DNA of 63,623 nucleotides from NCBI GenBank assembly GCA_009778065.1, contig WRKM01000020.1:1-63623 (forward strand), written 5' to 3'. Source of the DNA: Oscillospiraceae bacterium. Lineage in GTDB: Bacteria > Bacillota > Clostridia > Oscillospirales > Ruminococcaceae. Under the pieces are notes generated by a model. The model made no database searches and was not told the DNA's origin. It saw only the letters and a list, made by a program, of their open reading frames with translations. A program made the translations under genes and the position numbers. Below are positions 44,426 through 53,909 of the stretch, piece by piece. Numbering within the stretch: position 1 is the first letter of the stretch; each line of letters opens with the position of its first letter.

Positions 44426-45037
44426 TTACCCCCATTTTTGATTTCTGTTGTTCGTATCATGAATTTGAACCGTTGGTGCAACACTTCCTGTTGCGGCTGG
44501 GTATCCTTGGTGCATTACTGCTCGTGTAGCGCAACCTGGGTGGCTTAATTTTAGTGCGTGTCCGACTTCATGTATGAAAGTTTTTCTTGCTTGTTCGGCA
44601 GTGTTGAATGCCGCACTATTTGTATTAATGTTTATTGAGACACGATGCCAATTAGAATTCGCAGAAACCGGATTCCCATTAGCATCATAAACTCGTGTTT
44701 CACCCAAAATTGACGAGTTAGACCAATATTCCCCATAAATGGGGAAATAGCTATCGACGTTGGGAATGCTTTGATACCAGTTAGTTATTGAAACATTTAT
44801 TACCGGACTTGAAGAATTCCACCCTGGATTGTTATAGGTGCTGCTAATTAATGTTGGTGTAATTGCTGATGGGAACAACAATAATTTTAAATTGCTTTGG
44901 TTGCTTGGAGCATTCGCTGTGTAAGTACCACTAAAGAACGCTGTATTACATGCAAATGCGGTAATAGCCAGTAGTTGACTTATTATTATAACGATTGAAA
45001 CGCTTAGAGTTCTTTTGGTTATTTTTTTTAATTTCAT
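44426..45037 (-). CDS. Secreted matrixin-like zinc metalloprotease
   Basis: About 203 residues from ATG 45037. A signal peptide (RTLSVSIVIIISQLLAITAFA) precedes a compact catalytic domain with HEVGHALKLSH, the metzincin HExxHxxxxxH, but with Lys instead of the usual Gly at position eight. CATRAVMHQGY provides the Met-turn. Matrixins are extracellular peptidases; the short size without an obvious prodomain is like small bacterial members. Followed after 6 bases by the lipoprotein gene. Confidence 0.85.
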   Translation of the reverse strand: MKLKKITKRTLSVSIVIIISQLLAITAFACNTAFFSGTYTANAPSNQSNLKLLLFPSAITPTLISSTYNNPGWNSSSPVINVSITNWYQSIPNVDSYFPIYGEYWSNSSILGETRVYDANGNPVSANSNWHRVSININTNSAAFNTAEQARKTFIHEVGHALKLSHPGCATRAVMHQGYPAATGSVAPTVQIHDTNNRNQKWG

Positions 45038-45058
45038 AAATATGACCTTTCCTTTCAT

Positions 45059-45212
45059 TTAATGTCTTATTGAGCAAGATGATAAAGTGGTTACAAAAAC
45101 ATAACTACCGCCGGAAGAATGGTAAAGCATGTTAACACCTGTGTTTGTAGCCTGTAATCGTAAAAATGCGAGACTACTGCTTTTGTGATAAGTATCGACA
45201 TTAAAAAACCAT
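45059..45212 (-). pseudogene. Small gene broken by a 1-base frameshift at a T6 run
   Basis: AAAGGGG stands 8 bases before ATG 45212, but translation stops after three codons. Removing one base from the T6 run (minus strand, 45208-45203) opens a 50-codon frame that reads SSLAFLRLQATNTGVNMLY and onward to TTLSSCSIRH and stops 21 bases before the metzincin start. The good ribosome site, protein-like sequence and operon position suggest a real gene. It could be a pseudogene, a slippage switch, or a sequencing error. Confidence 0.45.
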
Positions 45213-45689
45213 CGGACTCACCCCTTTCGTAATAATTTATTACTATAACAAAACAGGACTCAAAAAACTATATTCCTGTTGTTATTTTCAAAAATTTTCC
45301 TCTGCTACAAAATATATGTAGGATTTTATATTTTTATGTCGTTTAATTATGGATTTCACTTTATTATCAATCATAAAAAGTTTTAATAGTTTAATAGATT
45401 TGTCTCACTCCCACCACTTCACAAAGAATCTTATACCCTTGAATAAAGCCGTTTTTGCCTATAATAAATCTTCATTTATTTTGATTCTAAAGTTAATTTC
45501 TTAAATTATATCATAAAAATATTGAAAAAACTATTGTTTTTTGTTATTATTTTTTGTTGTTTTCTGTCCATTATTGTTGATTATTCTTGTTTATTGTTGT
45601 TGTTTTTGCTATTTCTTGCTATATATTCTTGTTTTTTGTTGTTTATTCTTGTTTTTTGTAGGTACAGGATAAAATTTTTTAACAAGCTA
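45213..45689. other. AT-rich intergenic region with T-rich low-complexity stretch
   Basis: No convincing gene. 45340-45410 resembles the promoter/spacer sequence duplicated at 42672 and 43455 (ATCAAT...GTTTTAATAGTTTAAT) but is decayed. 45530-45660 is built from irregular TTGTT, TTCTTGTT and TTTTTTGTTG units. The 72-codon frame through it is mostly Leu/Phe from T-runs and is not believed. Confidence 0.5.
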
Positions 45690-45717
45690 AAAGCCCCGTC
45701 ATATGGAACAGGGCTTT
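45690..45717 (-). terminator. Terminator of the pyruvate kinase operon
   Basis: Leftward AAAGCCC/GGGCTTT stem with a 14-base loop, about 20 bases past the pyk stop, followed by an AT-rich tail. Confidence 0.7.
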
Positions 45718-45736
45718 CAATTCGTTTTATCTGCTT

Positions 45737-47488
45737 TTAATTTAAAACCATACCTTTTTTAGCATCAAGCGTTGCCGCTACTCCGCTTTTTAAAATCTTC
45801 GTCGCATTTTCCGCACCCACAATAACGGGTATATCTAATGTCAGCCCTACAATCGCCGCATGACTGTCAAGTCCGCCCTCCTCAATAATCAAGCCGCTCG
45901 CCGAACGCAGAACCCTCATCAGCGCGTTATCGGTTTTCGGAATGACTAAAATATCGCCTTTTTCAAATGTGTTTAATGCCTCTTCGTCATTTAACGCCAC
46001 ACAAAGCGGCGCGGTCACTGTTTTATCGGTAACACCCTGACCTCTGACCAAAACATCGCCTACAGTCTGTACCTTCATCAGATTTGTTGTACCCGAAACA
46101 CCGAGAGGAACCCCCGCCGTAATGACTACAAGCGCGCCGTTTTCAAGAAAACCCTCCTCAACCGCTCTGTCAACCGCATGATGCAAGAGCTCATCATAGG
46201 TTCCGTGCTTTTCTTCTGTCAACACGGGTATTACGCCCCAGCTCATGCCGAGTTGCCGCCAGGTCATCTCGCTCGGAGTACAACCGAGTACAGGACGACA
46301 GGGGCGAAATTTTGAAAGAAGACGTGCTGTACCGCCGCCATGCGTCACCGTTAAAATGGCTTCCGCCTGTAAATCAAGAGCGGTTGTCACTGTCGCATGA
46401 GCTATAGCGTTAGTTACATTTATTCCCAAATAACATTCGAGCGTTCTGAACCGTTTAGCATAGTCGATATGGTCTTCGGTATGCTCGGCGATTTTAACCA
46501 TTGTCCGTAAAGCTTCTACAGGATGCGAGCCTGCCGCCGTTTCACCCGAAAGCATAATCGCACTCGTGCCGTCATAAATCGCATTAGCCACGTCAGTAGT
46601 TTCGGCTCGGGTAGGACGCGGTTTTACAACCATGGATTCAAGCATCTGTGTCGCCGTAATAACAGGCATACCCGCGAAATAGGCTTTTTTAATCAGCTCT
46701 TTTTGAATCCGCGGTAACTCCTCAAATGCTATTTCTACCCCCATATCGCCCCGCGCTATCATTATACCGTCAGAAACGCGGATAATATCGTCAATGTTGT
46801 CAACGCCTTCTTGGTTTTCTATTTTTGCTATGATTCTAACGCCGCCGCAGTTTATTTCTTCTAATATCTTGCGTATTTCGAGTACGTCCTCGTCACGGCT
46901 TACAAAAGATGCGGCGATATAATCGAAGCCGAGCTTTGCCCCGAAGATTATATCGTCTCTGTCCCTGTTCGAGATGTAGGGCAGAGAGAGTCTAATCCCC
47001 GGTATATTCGCCGATTTCCTGTCGGACAGCACGCCGCCGTGAATCACACGGGTTATTATATCCGTCTCCTCACCATTTTGAACGATGTCGGTAACTTTCA
47101 GTTCTATCATACCGTCATCAAGCAGAATCGTTGTGCCGACGCCTATATCATTGGCTAACCCCTTATAGGTGATTGAAACATACTCCGAATTACCCTCTAA
47201 CTCCTCGGTAGTCAGAGTGAAGGTCTGCTTGTCAACCAAAGTAGCTTTACCGTCCTTGAAGGTTTTTACCCTCACTTCAGGACCGTTTGTGTCAAGCAAG
47301 GAAGCAATCGGGAGATTCAACTCCTCGCGGATTCTCTTCACCTGTGCGAAGGTTCGTGCGTGGCTCTCGTGGTCGCCATGTGAGAAGTTCTGACGCGCTA
47401 CGTTCATTCCGCTTTTCATAAGCTCCCGAAGAACCGCGTCATCCGCCGTGGCGGGACCGAGCGTACATACGATTTTTGTCTTATTCAT
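45737..47488 (-). CDS. pyk: Pyruvate kinase with C-terminal PEP-utilising domain
   Basis: 583 residues. The core has MNKTKIVCTLGPATADD, the catalytic IIAKIENQEGVDNID and IMIARGDMGVEI, and MVVKPRPTRAE. After the usual end near 475 comes an extra domain with GGLDSHAAIVGLTLDIPVIVG, the PEP-utilising mobile domain with its phosphorylatable-type His, common in Bacillota. It makes ATP and pyruvate from PEP, the end of glycolysis. The start overlaps the amylase stop by 8 bases, so the genes are coupled. Confidence 0.97.
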   Translation of the reverse strand: MNKTKIVCTLGPATADDAVLRELMKSGMNVARQNFSHGDHESHARTFAQVKRIREELNLPIASLLDTNGPEVRVKTFKDGKATLVDKQTFTLTTEELEGNSEYVSITYKGLANDIGVGTTILLDDGMIELKVTDIVQNGEETDIITRVIHGGVLSDRKSANIPGIRLSLPYISNRDRDDIIFGAKLGFDYIAASFVSRDEDVLEIRKILEEINCGGVRIIAKIENQEGVDNIDDIIRVSDGIMIARGDMGVEIAFEELPRIQKELIKKAYFAGMPVITATQMLESMVVKPRPTRAETTDVANAIYDGTSAIMLSGETAAGSHPVEALRTMVKIAEHTEDHIDYAKRFRTLECYLGINVTNAIAHATVTTALDLQAEAILTVTHGGGTARLLSKFRPCRPVLGCTPSEMTWRQLGMSWGVIPVLTEEKHGTYDELLHHAVDRAVEEGFLENGALVVITAGVPLGVSGTTNLMKVQTVGDVLVRGQGVTDKTVTAPLCVALNDEEALNTFEKGDILVIPKTDNALMRVLRSASGLIIEEGGLDSHAAIVGLTLDIPVIVGAENATKILKSGVAATLDAKKGMVLN

Positions 47489-49439
47489 ATATTAATATCT
47501 CCTCCTTAAATTCTATGTCAACCTTATCAGATTCACACAATTTATAGCTGATGAAAGCATAATCGTAGGGCGAAACACAGATATTCTTGCCGCTATTATC
47601 GGATGCGCGTACAAACTCAAGGTCTGCGAAACACTTTAAGACAGAGCTTATTGAAAAACGCTTTGGGTTTTTAGATTTATTGAGGAAAATCGCCGCACCC
47701 TCGTTTAGCTCATAATCCTTTCTCAAAAACACACAAGCATCGGGGGATACCTCAACAAATTCAAGCTCACCCCCGGCTAAACAGCGACAACCTTTTCTGA
47801 TTGACGCAAGTTCCTGTGTGAAACTGATTAGCTCTGTGTTCTCCCTGCCCCACGGATAGGTTCGGCGGTTAAACGGGTCCTTATAGCCTTCTGCACCCGC
47901 CTCATCGCCGTAATAAATGCAGGGTATACCGGGCAAAAAGAATTGAAGTACCATAGCGCATTTCAGTAACGCCAAGCCAAACATATATTCGGCATCCGAA
48001 AGAACGGTTTTTTCCTGCCATTCTCTGTCATGGGTTTCGATTTCTCTCCCCGCAAGGCGGGTTAACGCACGTTCTATATCATGGGTTGAGAGAAAATTCA
48101 TGAGTATGTCAACAGACGGTTTCGGGTATCGTTCTAATATACCCATCACGCCATCCCTAAGCAAAGCCGCATCTGAATACCTTATGTATCTTAAAATACA
48201 TTCTTTAAAAGGATAATTCATCACGCTGTCAAGCTGTCCGCCGATAAGGTAACGCCTTCTGACCCCGTATGCTTCTTTGGTCGTTGCGTCTTCCCAGACC
48301 TCGCCGTAAATGACCTTGTCATCGCCTAAAGCCTTGACGGCTTTATTCAGGTTATCAATAAACTCATCGGGAAGCTCGTCCACCACATCAAGCCGCCAGC
48401 CGGACGCGCCGAGTTTAAGCCACTTTTGCAGGACGCCGTTTTCACCGCAAATAAATTCGGTATACCCTGCGTCATTTTCGTTAACATTAGGCAGGCTTTC
48501 AAACCCCCACCACGATTCATAAACATTCGGATAATGCGTGAAATTATACCACTGTCTGTAGGGACTCGCAGGGTCGCGGTATGCTCCCGTATTCGTCCCG
48601 TAACGCCCGTACTTATTAAAATATATACTGTCCGCGCCTGTATGACTGAAAACGCCATCAATAATTATACCTATTCCGAAACTCTTTGCTTTCGCACAGA
48701 GAGCCGAAAAATCCGCTTCGCTTCCGAGCAAAATATCCGCCTTTTCATAGTTTGCCGTATTATATCTGTGATTTTCATGAGCTTCAAAGATTGGGTTTAA
48801 GTAAATACAGGTCACACCGAGTGAGCTTAGATAATCTAACTTGTCCTCTATGCCCTTAAAGTTACCGCCGAAATAGTCACTGTTGGTTACTTTTCCTTCG
48901 GCGTTCGGTCGCCAGTCGGGCGTTTCTCCCCAGTCATTGTGCATTGTTCTTCCCACAGGTAAAGGAGGTCTTTCCGCATCGTCTGCCCGTTTATTAAAGC
49001 GGTCGGGGAAAATCTGGTACATAACCCCACCCTTCAGCCACTCGACAGCCTTTACCTCTTCGCTGTAAACCGTGAGTTGAAACAGTTCCGTACCGTCAAA
49101 CGCACCCACGCTCGCAGAGTCTGCCCTGCGTTTTATAAAACTTAAAGCCCCTCCTATTGTTACAATAAAGAAATACTGGTGTAACCCCAAATGCTGAGGT
49201 GTGTATGTACAGGTATAAAGATTATAGAGTCCGTCCTCGTTCGAGCAGTATTCTAAGGTCGCGTTTTTTTCCTTGTCTCCGGGTCTGAACATGACTAATA
49301 CAACACGCTCCACCTGCATATAAGTAGGAAAGCGGAGTGTAAACACGCAACTTTGGAGCCGCTTTACGGCTCCGAAGGGTTGTTTATATTCCTTCTTAAA
49401 GGAATCATAAATGGGCAGAGGTATAGGATTGGTGTTCAT
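47481..49439 (-). CDS. Intracellular GH13 alpha-amylase/neopullulanase-like enzyme
   Basis: 652 residues, no signal peptide. An N-terminal beta-domain (1-125) precedes the GH13 barrel: VMYQIFPDRF, IDGVFSHTG, the nucleophile in GWRLDVVDE (about 351), acid/base in GEVWED (about 378), and FLSTHD (about 452). The layout fits maltodextrin-degrading neopullulanase/cyclomaltodextrinase types that act in the cytosol. It sits between glycogen phosphorylase and pyruvate kinase, linking alpha-glucan breakdown to glycolysis. Confidence 0.93.
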   Translation of the reverse strand: MNTNPIPLPIYDSFKKEYKQPFGAVKRLQSCVFTLRFPTYMQVERVVLVMFRPGDKEKNATLEYCSNEDGLYNLYTCTYTPQHLGLHQYFFIVTIGGALSFIKRRADSASVGAFDGTELFQLTVYSEEVKAVEWLKGGVMYQIFPDRFNKRADDAERPPLPVGRTMHNDWGETPDWRPNAEGKVTNSDYFGGNFKGIEDKLDYLSSLGVTCIYLNPIFEAHENHRYNTANYEKADILLGSEADFSALCAKAKSFGIGIIIDGVFSHTGADSIYFNKYGRYGTNTGAYRDPASPYRQWYNFTHYPNVYESWWGFESLPNVNENDAGYTEFICGENGVLQKWLKLGASGWRLDVVDELPDEFIDNLNKAVKALGDDKVIYGEVWEDATTKEAYGVRRRYLIGGQLDSVMNYPFKECILRYIRYSDAALLRDGVMGILERYPKPSVDILMNFLSTHDIERALTRLAGREIETHDREWQEKTVLSDAEYMFGLALLKCAMVLQFFLPGIPCIYYGDEAGAEGYKDPFNRRTYPWGRENTELISFTQELASIRKGCRCLAGGELEFVEVSPDACVFLRKDYELNEGAAIFLNKSKNPKRFSISSVLKCFADLEFVRASDNSGKNICVSPYDYAFISYKLCESDKVDIEFKEEILIYE

Positions 49440-49503
49440 AAGCTTTGCTCCTTTGGCAGATTTGATAATTCGGGGACGATACGAACGCCGCCCCCTGTAT
49501 TAT

Positions 49504-51903
49504 CTATATCAGATTCCAAATATTCACAGCGTATTCGGTCACGGAACGGTCGGCGGAGAAAAAGCCCGCTTCGGCTATATTCACGAGCGACATTTTATTC
49601 CACCGCTTCACATCACAATACGCACTGCTCACGTTCGCCTGTGCCGCACGATAGTGGTCAAAATCAGCAAGACACATATAGCGGTCAGTGTTTTTAAGCA
49701 TGTCGCCAATCTCGTCGAACTTAACACCGTTTATACCGTTATATATACGGTCTACAGCCGCTCTTATGACGCCGTTATGCTCATAATAGCCGCGCGGCGT
49801 ATAGCCGTTCGCCCTCATTATATTCGCTTCGGGGGTACTCATTCCGAATATGAAAATATTATCATCGCCCACGAGTTCATGAATTTCCACGTTCGCGCCG
49901 TCATAAGTGCCGAGCGTCAACGCACCGTTAAGCATAAACTTCATGTTCCCCGTACCCGACGCTTCGGTTCCGGCAAGCGAAATCTGCTCGCTTACCTCCG
50001 AGGCGGGCATCATAATCTCCGACAACGAAACGCTGTAGTCTTCAAGGAAAACCACATTCAGTTTCTCGTTAATCTTGGGATGCTTTTTCAGTTCCTCGCC
50101 GATACACCAAATCAGCTTTATTATCTGCTTTGCGATATAATATCCCGGCGCCGCTTTCGCCGCAAATATATAAGTCTTCGGCGTGAACTCCTTGTCGGGT
50201 TCTTCGAGTAACATGTTATAGTCTGCGATTATATTCAATGCGTTTAATTGCTGACGCTTATATTCATGCAGACGTTTCGCCTGTACATCAAAAATACTCG
50301 CAGGGTCTATGCTTAGGTCATAACGCCTTTTAACCCAGTTTGAAAAAGCGGTTTTATTCTCAAGCTTGATTTTAGCGAGTGCGGCGAGTGCTTTGGCGTC
50401 TTTTTCAAAAACACGCAGCTTTTGAAGCTGTCCGCCGTTCTTTTTAAATCCGTCGCCTATTAGCTCGGAAAGCAATTTGGTCAGTCCGCTATTCGATTGT
50501 AAAAGCCAACGGCGGTAGGCTATGCCGTTAGTGACGTTTTTAAAGTTATTGGGTTTATCTTCAAATTGTTCTTTAAAGACCGATTCTTTTATTATTTCCG
50601 AGTGAAGCTTCGATACCCCGTTAATCGAATGACTTCCGTCAAAACAAAGGTTCGCCATTTTTACCTTGTTATGATTTATTATAGAAAGCCTGTCTACCTT
50701 ACTCTGCTCGCCTAAGCGATTGAGTAAACCTTCACAGTAACGCCTGTTAATTTCGCATATTATCGTGAAAATCCGAGGCAGTATTCTTTGAACCAAATCC
50801 TTATCCCAGACCTCAAGAGCCTCGGCTAAAACCGTATGGTTAGTATACGCGAAGGTGTTTTGAATGATATGCCATGCCTTTGCCCAACTATAGCCGCAGT
50901 CGTCCAAAAGGATTCTCATAAGTTCGGGTATGGCAAGTGTCGGGTGGGTATCATTTATATGAATTGCGGCTTTTTCATGAAGATTGTCGAGCGTACCATA
51001 GGTGTTCATATGGCGCATTACTATATCGCCGATTGAAGCCGCACACATAAAATACTGCTGACGAAGCCGCAGAGCCTTTCCCTCAAGCAGATTATCGTTA
51101 GGGTAAAGTACCTTTGTGATAGCGTTCGCTATATTACTCGCGCCGAGTGCGGCATCGTAATTGCCCTTATTAAATTCACCCATGTTAAAGGACATTGCCT
51201 GTGCTTTCCAAAGACGAAGCTTTGAAACACCCTTACTGTCATAGCCCGAAACATACATATCATATGGAACTGCGTGAACCGTTGTATAATTCACATGAGC
51301 TACATGGTGATATTCTTCTTCCCAGTATTCTTTGATTTCACCGTCAAAACGAACCTCAATCGCCTGGTCAGGTATGGAGTTTAACCAAACGCCGCCGCCT
51401 GCTAACCAGTCGTCGGGCAGTTCTGTCTGCCAACCGTCTTCGAGCTTCTGTTTAAAAATACCGTACTCGTACAGCAACGAATAACCCGTCGCCGGAAGAG
51501 CGCAGGTCGCCATAGCATCCATATAACATGCCGCGAGCCGTCCGAGACCGCCGTTTCCGAGTCCTGCGTCAGGTTCCATTTCGTATACCTTGTCGATACT
51601 TATTTCAAGCTCTTCTTTTAACATACTGCTCACGACTTCGTCCATACCCAAATTAAAAAGGTTAGTTTTAAGCGAACGCCCCATGAGAAATTCCATTGAT
51701 ATATAATATACTTGTTTTGCTCCTACGGAGTTGCTTTCATTGAAAAACTTGTGTCTTTTTCCTTTCAGATGATTAAAAACGATGATAGAAAGTGCCTTAT
51801 AAATCTGGTTCATCGTCGCTTCCTTCGGTGAGATACGCAGGTCAAACTCTAAGATTCCGTAAAGTTGCTTTTTTAATTCAGCTTTTGTGATTGGTGATTT
51901 CAT
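49504..51903 (-). CDS. glgP: Glycogen/maltodextrin phosphorylase
   Basis: About 799 residues from ATG 51903. Releases glucose-1-phosphate from alpha-1,4-glucans. Seen: YYISMEFLMGRSLKTNLFNLG, GLGNGGLGRLAACYMDA, INDTHPTLAIPELMRIL, and the PLP lysine region EASGTGNMKFMLNGALTLGTYDGANVEI. Downstream amylase trims the branched remnants and pyk consumes the flux. The frame upstream to 51945 has no ribosome site and overlaps the previous gene. Confidence 0.96.
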   Translation of the reverse strand: MKSPITKAELKKQLYGILEFDLRISPKEATMNQIYKALSIIVFNHLKGKRHKFFNESNSVGAKQVYYISMEFLMGRSLKTNLFNLGMDEVVSSMLKEELEISIDKVYEMEPDAGLGNGGLGRLAACYMDAMATCALPATGYSLLYEYGIFKQKLEDGWQTELPDDWLAGGGVWLNSIPDQAIEVRFDGEIKEYWEEEYHHVAHVNYTTVHAVPYDMYVSGYDSKGVSKLRLWKAQAMSFNMGEFNKGNYDAALGASNIANAITKVLYPNDNLLEGKALRLRQQYFMCAASIGDIVMRHMNTYGTLDNLHEKAAIHINDTHPTLAIPELMRILLDDCGYSWAKAWHIIQNTFAYTNHTVLAEALEVWDKDLVQRILPRIFTIICEINRRYCEGLLNRLGEQSKVDRLSIINHNKVKMANLCFDGSHSINGVSKLHSEIIKESVFKEQFEDKPNNFKNVTNGIAYRRWLLQSNSGLTKLLSELIGDGFKKNGGQLQKLRVFEKDAKALAALAKIKLENKTAFSNWVKRRYDLSIDPASIFDVQAKRLHEYKRQQLNALNIIADYNMLLEEPDKEFTPKTYIFAAKAAPGYYIAKQIIKLIWCIGEELKKHPKINEKLNVVFLEDYSVSLSEIMMPASEVSEQISLAGTEASGTGNMKFMLNGALTLGTYDGANVEIHELVGDDNIFIFGMSTPEANIMRANGYTPRGYYEHNGVIRAAVDRIYNGINGVKFDEIGDMLKNTDRYMCLADFDHYRAAQANVSSAYCDVKRWNKMSLVNIAEAGFFSADRSVTEYAVNIWNLI

Positions 51904-51934
51904 TTGTGTACCCTTTCGTTTTTTTATTTTAAAC

Positions 51935-52777
51935 TTAAAACTCAAGCTCTTCCCCCGCTCTCAGATATTGAATCTGGTCTCCGAGTTGAATTTTAAGCCG
52001 TTCATAGCCTTTTTGCCCTGTACAATGGCAGACGTAAATCTGCCCTATATCCATTCCCTTTATTTCTTCGGCAATTTTCTCTATCTCCTCAAAGGAGCAG
52101 ATAAGCTTTTTACCTCCTTTTGTCGTCAGGTGAATCCCGCCTACAAACCCGATAATAGGCACACCCTCCCATGTTAACCGCACCGTGTTTAAAATATTAA
52201 CAACACCCGCATGAGAACAACTCGAAATAACGACTATACCGTCCTCGGGTTCTCCGCTCGGAAAAACGACCATAAACAGCTCATGCGAATAGTCATCGGC
52301 AACGGCTTTTTTATCCTTTTTCATAAGCAGGGTTTTGTCCGTAAAATATGGTTCAAAAACCTCGCACGACATCAGAAACGCTCCGTCGGCTATCTGTTGA
52401 AAGCTATTAAAAAGCACAAAATTCTCTGCTCGTTTCTCAAAATATCCGCTGCTAAGTCCTATGGGTATCTGAAAAATCCCCGCTTTTTTAAAAACTCCGT
52501 TTAAAACAGCTTTTTTTGCGTAAATTTTTATATTCGGACGGTACCCGAGCAGGACATCAAGTCCGCCCGCATGGTCGATATGATTATGAGACAGAACCGC
52601 TATATCAAGCTTTTTTAAATCTATGAGCATTCGCGATGCGTTCTTGGCAAAAAGACCCGTCGCTCCGGCGTCGAAAAGAATTTTCTTACCCATATGCTCT
52701 ATGTAAAAAGATAACCCGTGTTCAGTGCAGAGCTTCTCGCTCGCGGCAGTATTTTCAATTAGTGTCAGAAGTTTCAT
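51935..52777 (-). CDS. Metallo-beta-lactamase-fold hydrolase
   Basis: 280 residues with the metal-binding motif SHNHIDHAGGLD (about 61-72), the later CSHAGVVNIL His and a final GGIHL and YVCHCTG His. The N-terminal TLIENTAASEKLCTEHGLSFYIE...KILFDAGATGLFAKNA is typical of the DHPP-synthase-like branch (MptA/RFA-P-synthase-related and Rv0906-like annotations), whose substrates are unclear. It lies between cheD and glgP with gaps of 8 and 31 bases. Confidence 0.85.
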   Translation of the reverse strand: MKLLTLIENTAASEKLCTEHGLSFYIEHMGKKILFDAGATGLFAKNASRMLIDLKKLDIAVLSHNHIDHAGGLDVLLGYRPNIKIYAKKAVLNGVFKKAGIFQIPIGLSSGYFEKRAENFVLFNSFQQIADGAFLMSCEVFEPYFTDKTLLMKKDKKAVADDYSHELFMVVFPSGEPEDGIVVISSCSHAGVVNILNTVRLTWEGVPIIGFVGGIHLTTKGGKKLICSFEEIEKIAEEIKGMDIGQIYVCHCTGQKGYERLKIQLGDQIQYLRAGEELEF

Positions 52778-52785
52778 ACTCTTGC

Positions 52786-53271
52786 CTACATCGTTTTTTC
52801 GCCTTTCACAGTAGATTTGACTTTCACTGCGCCGGTATCGGTATCAAAGAAAACCGTTCGCCCGTAGTTAGAACCCGTGTCCTGCGCCGCTATCCGTATA
52901 CCTAAAGACTGTAACGCCACCTTTACCGCCGCGACATTGCGGTCGCCTATATTGAATTTCTCGCTCGATGTTGCGAACATCTGAGAACCGCCCGCTATCT
53001 TTGCGATTATGCGCGTTTTTACCGCCCCCATCTTCAACATGGCGGTAAGCATATCGGGAATGGCGGTATCTGCAAATTTCATACGGTTAGTCGCCGCACC
53101 CGCTATAACGCTCTTACTGTCGGGAAGCATTATGTGAGACAGTCCGCCGATTTTAGACGCACTGTCATAAAGGCAAATCCCCACGCAAGAACCTAAGGCA
53201 TAGGTCACTATGTTACCCTCGCCCTTATTAATTTTCCAATCGGAAATACCTACATTTAACGCTTTAGTCAT
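52786..53271 (-). CDS. cheD: Chemoreceptor glutamine deamidase CheD
   Basis: 161 residues. The catalytic triad regions are visible: Cys in ALGSCVGICLYD (about 29), His in GLSHIMLPDS (about 46), then the GG-x-x-MF-style GGSQMFATSS. CheD deamidates chemoreceptor glutamines and binds CheC to raise its CheY-P phosphatase activity. The ATG overlaps the cheC stop (ATGA), giving matched output of partners. Confidence 0.95.
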   Translation of the reverse strand: MTKALNVGISDWKINKGEGNIVTYALGSCVGICLYDSASKIGGLSHIMLPDSKSVIAGAATNRMKFADTAIPDMLTAMLKMGAVKTRIIAKIAGGSQMFATSSEKFNIGDRNVAAVKVALQSLGIRIAAQDTGSNYGRTVFFDTDTGAVKVKSTVKGEKTM

Positions 53272-53885
53272 ACTATACCCAACCTTTTAAACAAAACGGA
53301 AAGGGAATCAACAGTCGGAATAAGCATCATGTTCGATTTTATGCACACGCCGTCTATTTCTATAGATTTGTCAATGCAAAGCAATTTATCGCCCACCTCT
53401 CCGAACTCAATAACAGGCACGCTCATAATCGCCCCGAGCATATCCGCAGTGAACGCCGGCGCTTCAACGCCTATATTAAGCCCCGCGAGCGTAGCTATCG
53501 CACCCACATAAGAGCTTCCCATTATGTTCCCTATCTCTGACAGCGCGGAAATATCGCCCTCATCAAGATTTAAAATATCTATATCTTTCTTTTGGAAAAA
53601 TATATCGAGAATCACTTCAGCGAGTTCCTTCGTGATTAGCAGTAAAATCATGCCTTCTAATTCATTTTTGAGCCGTATCAGAACAGCCGCTCTGATTTCC
53701 TCAGGAGAGCCGCAATGCTCTATCGCATCCTGAAAGTCTAACGTCATGACCTTAGGTAACTTTATTTGTATATCCTTACCTATCATACTCGAAAGTGCGG
53801 TCGATGCGTTCCCCGACCCAATGTTCCCTATCTCGGTCAGCACGTCTAAGTGCATTTCGTTAAGGTCTTCAAATTTTTGAATCAT
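53268..53885 (-). CDS. cheC: CheY-P phosphatase CheC
   Basis: 205 residues with the two pseudo-symmetric helices carrying the catalytic E-x2-N: LTEIGNIGSGNASTAL near the start and LSEIGNIMGSSYVGAI in the middle. It dephosphorylates CheY-P in Bacillota/Thermotoga chemotaxis. It is coupled to cheD and follows the flagellar gene by 24 bases. Confidence 0.95.
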   Translation of the reverse strand: MIQKFEDLNEMHLDVLTEIGNIGSGNASTALSSMIGKDIQIKLPKVMTLDFQDAIEHCGSPEEIRAAVLIRLKNELEGMILLLITKELAEVILDIFFQKKDIDILNLDEGDISALSEIGNIMGSSYVGAIATLAGLNIGVEAPAFTADMLGAIMSVPVIEFGEVGDKLLCIDKSIEIDGVCIKSNMMLIPTVDSLSVLFKRLGIV

Positions 53886-53909
53886 TGTTTTTTATCCTTT
53901 CGTCGTTTA

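Noticed and set aside
45522-45740. 72-codon plus-strand reading frame
   Set aside because: Composed of Leu/Phe/Ile from T-rich low-complexity DNA and runs through the pyk terminator; no ribosome site.
49411-50211. 266-codon plus-strand frame opposite glgP
   Set aside because: It is an antisense shadow of the strongly conserved phosphorylase gene and has no family features.
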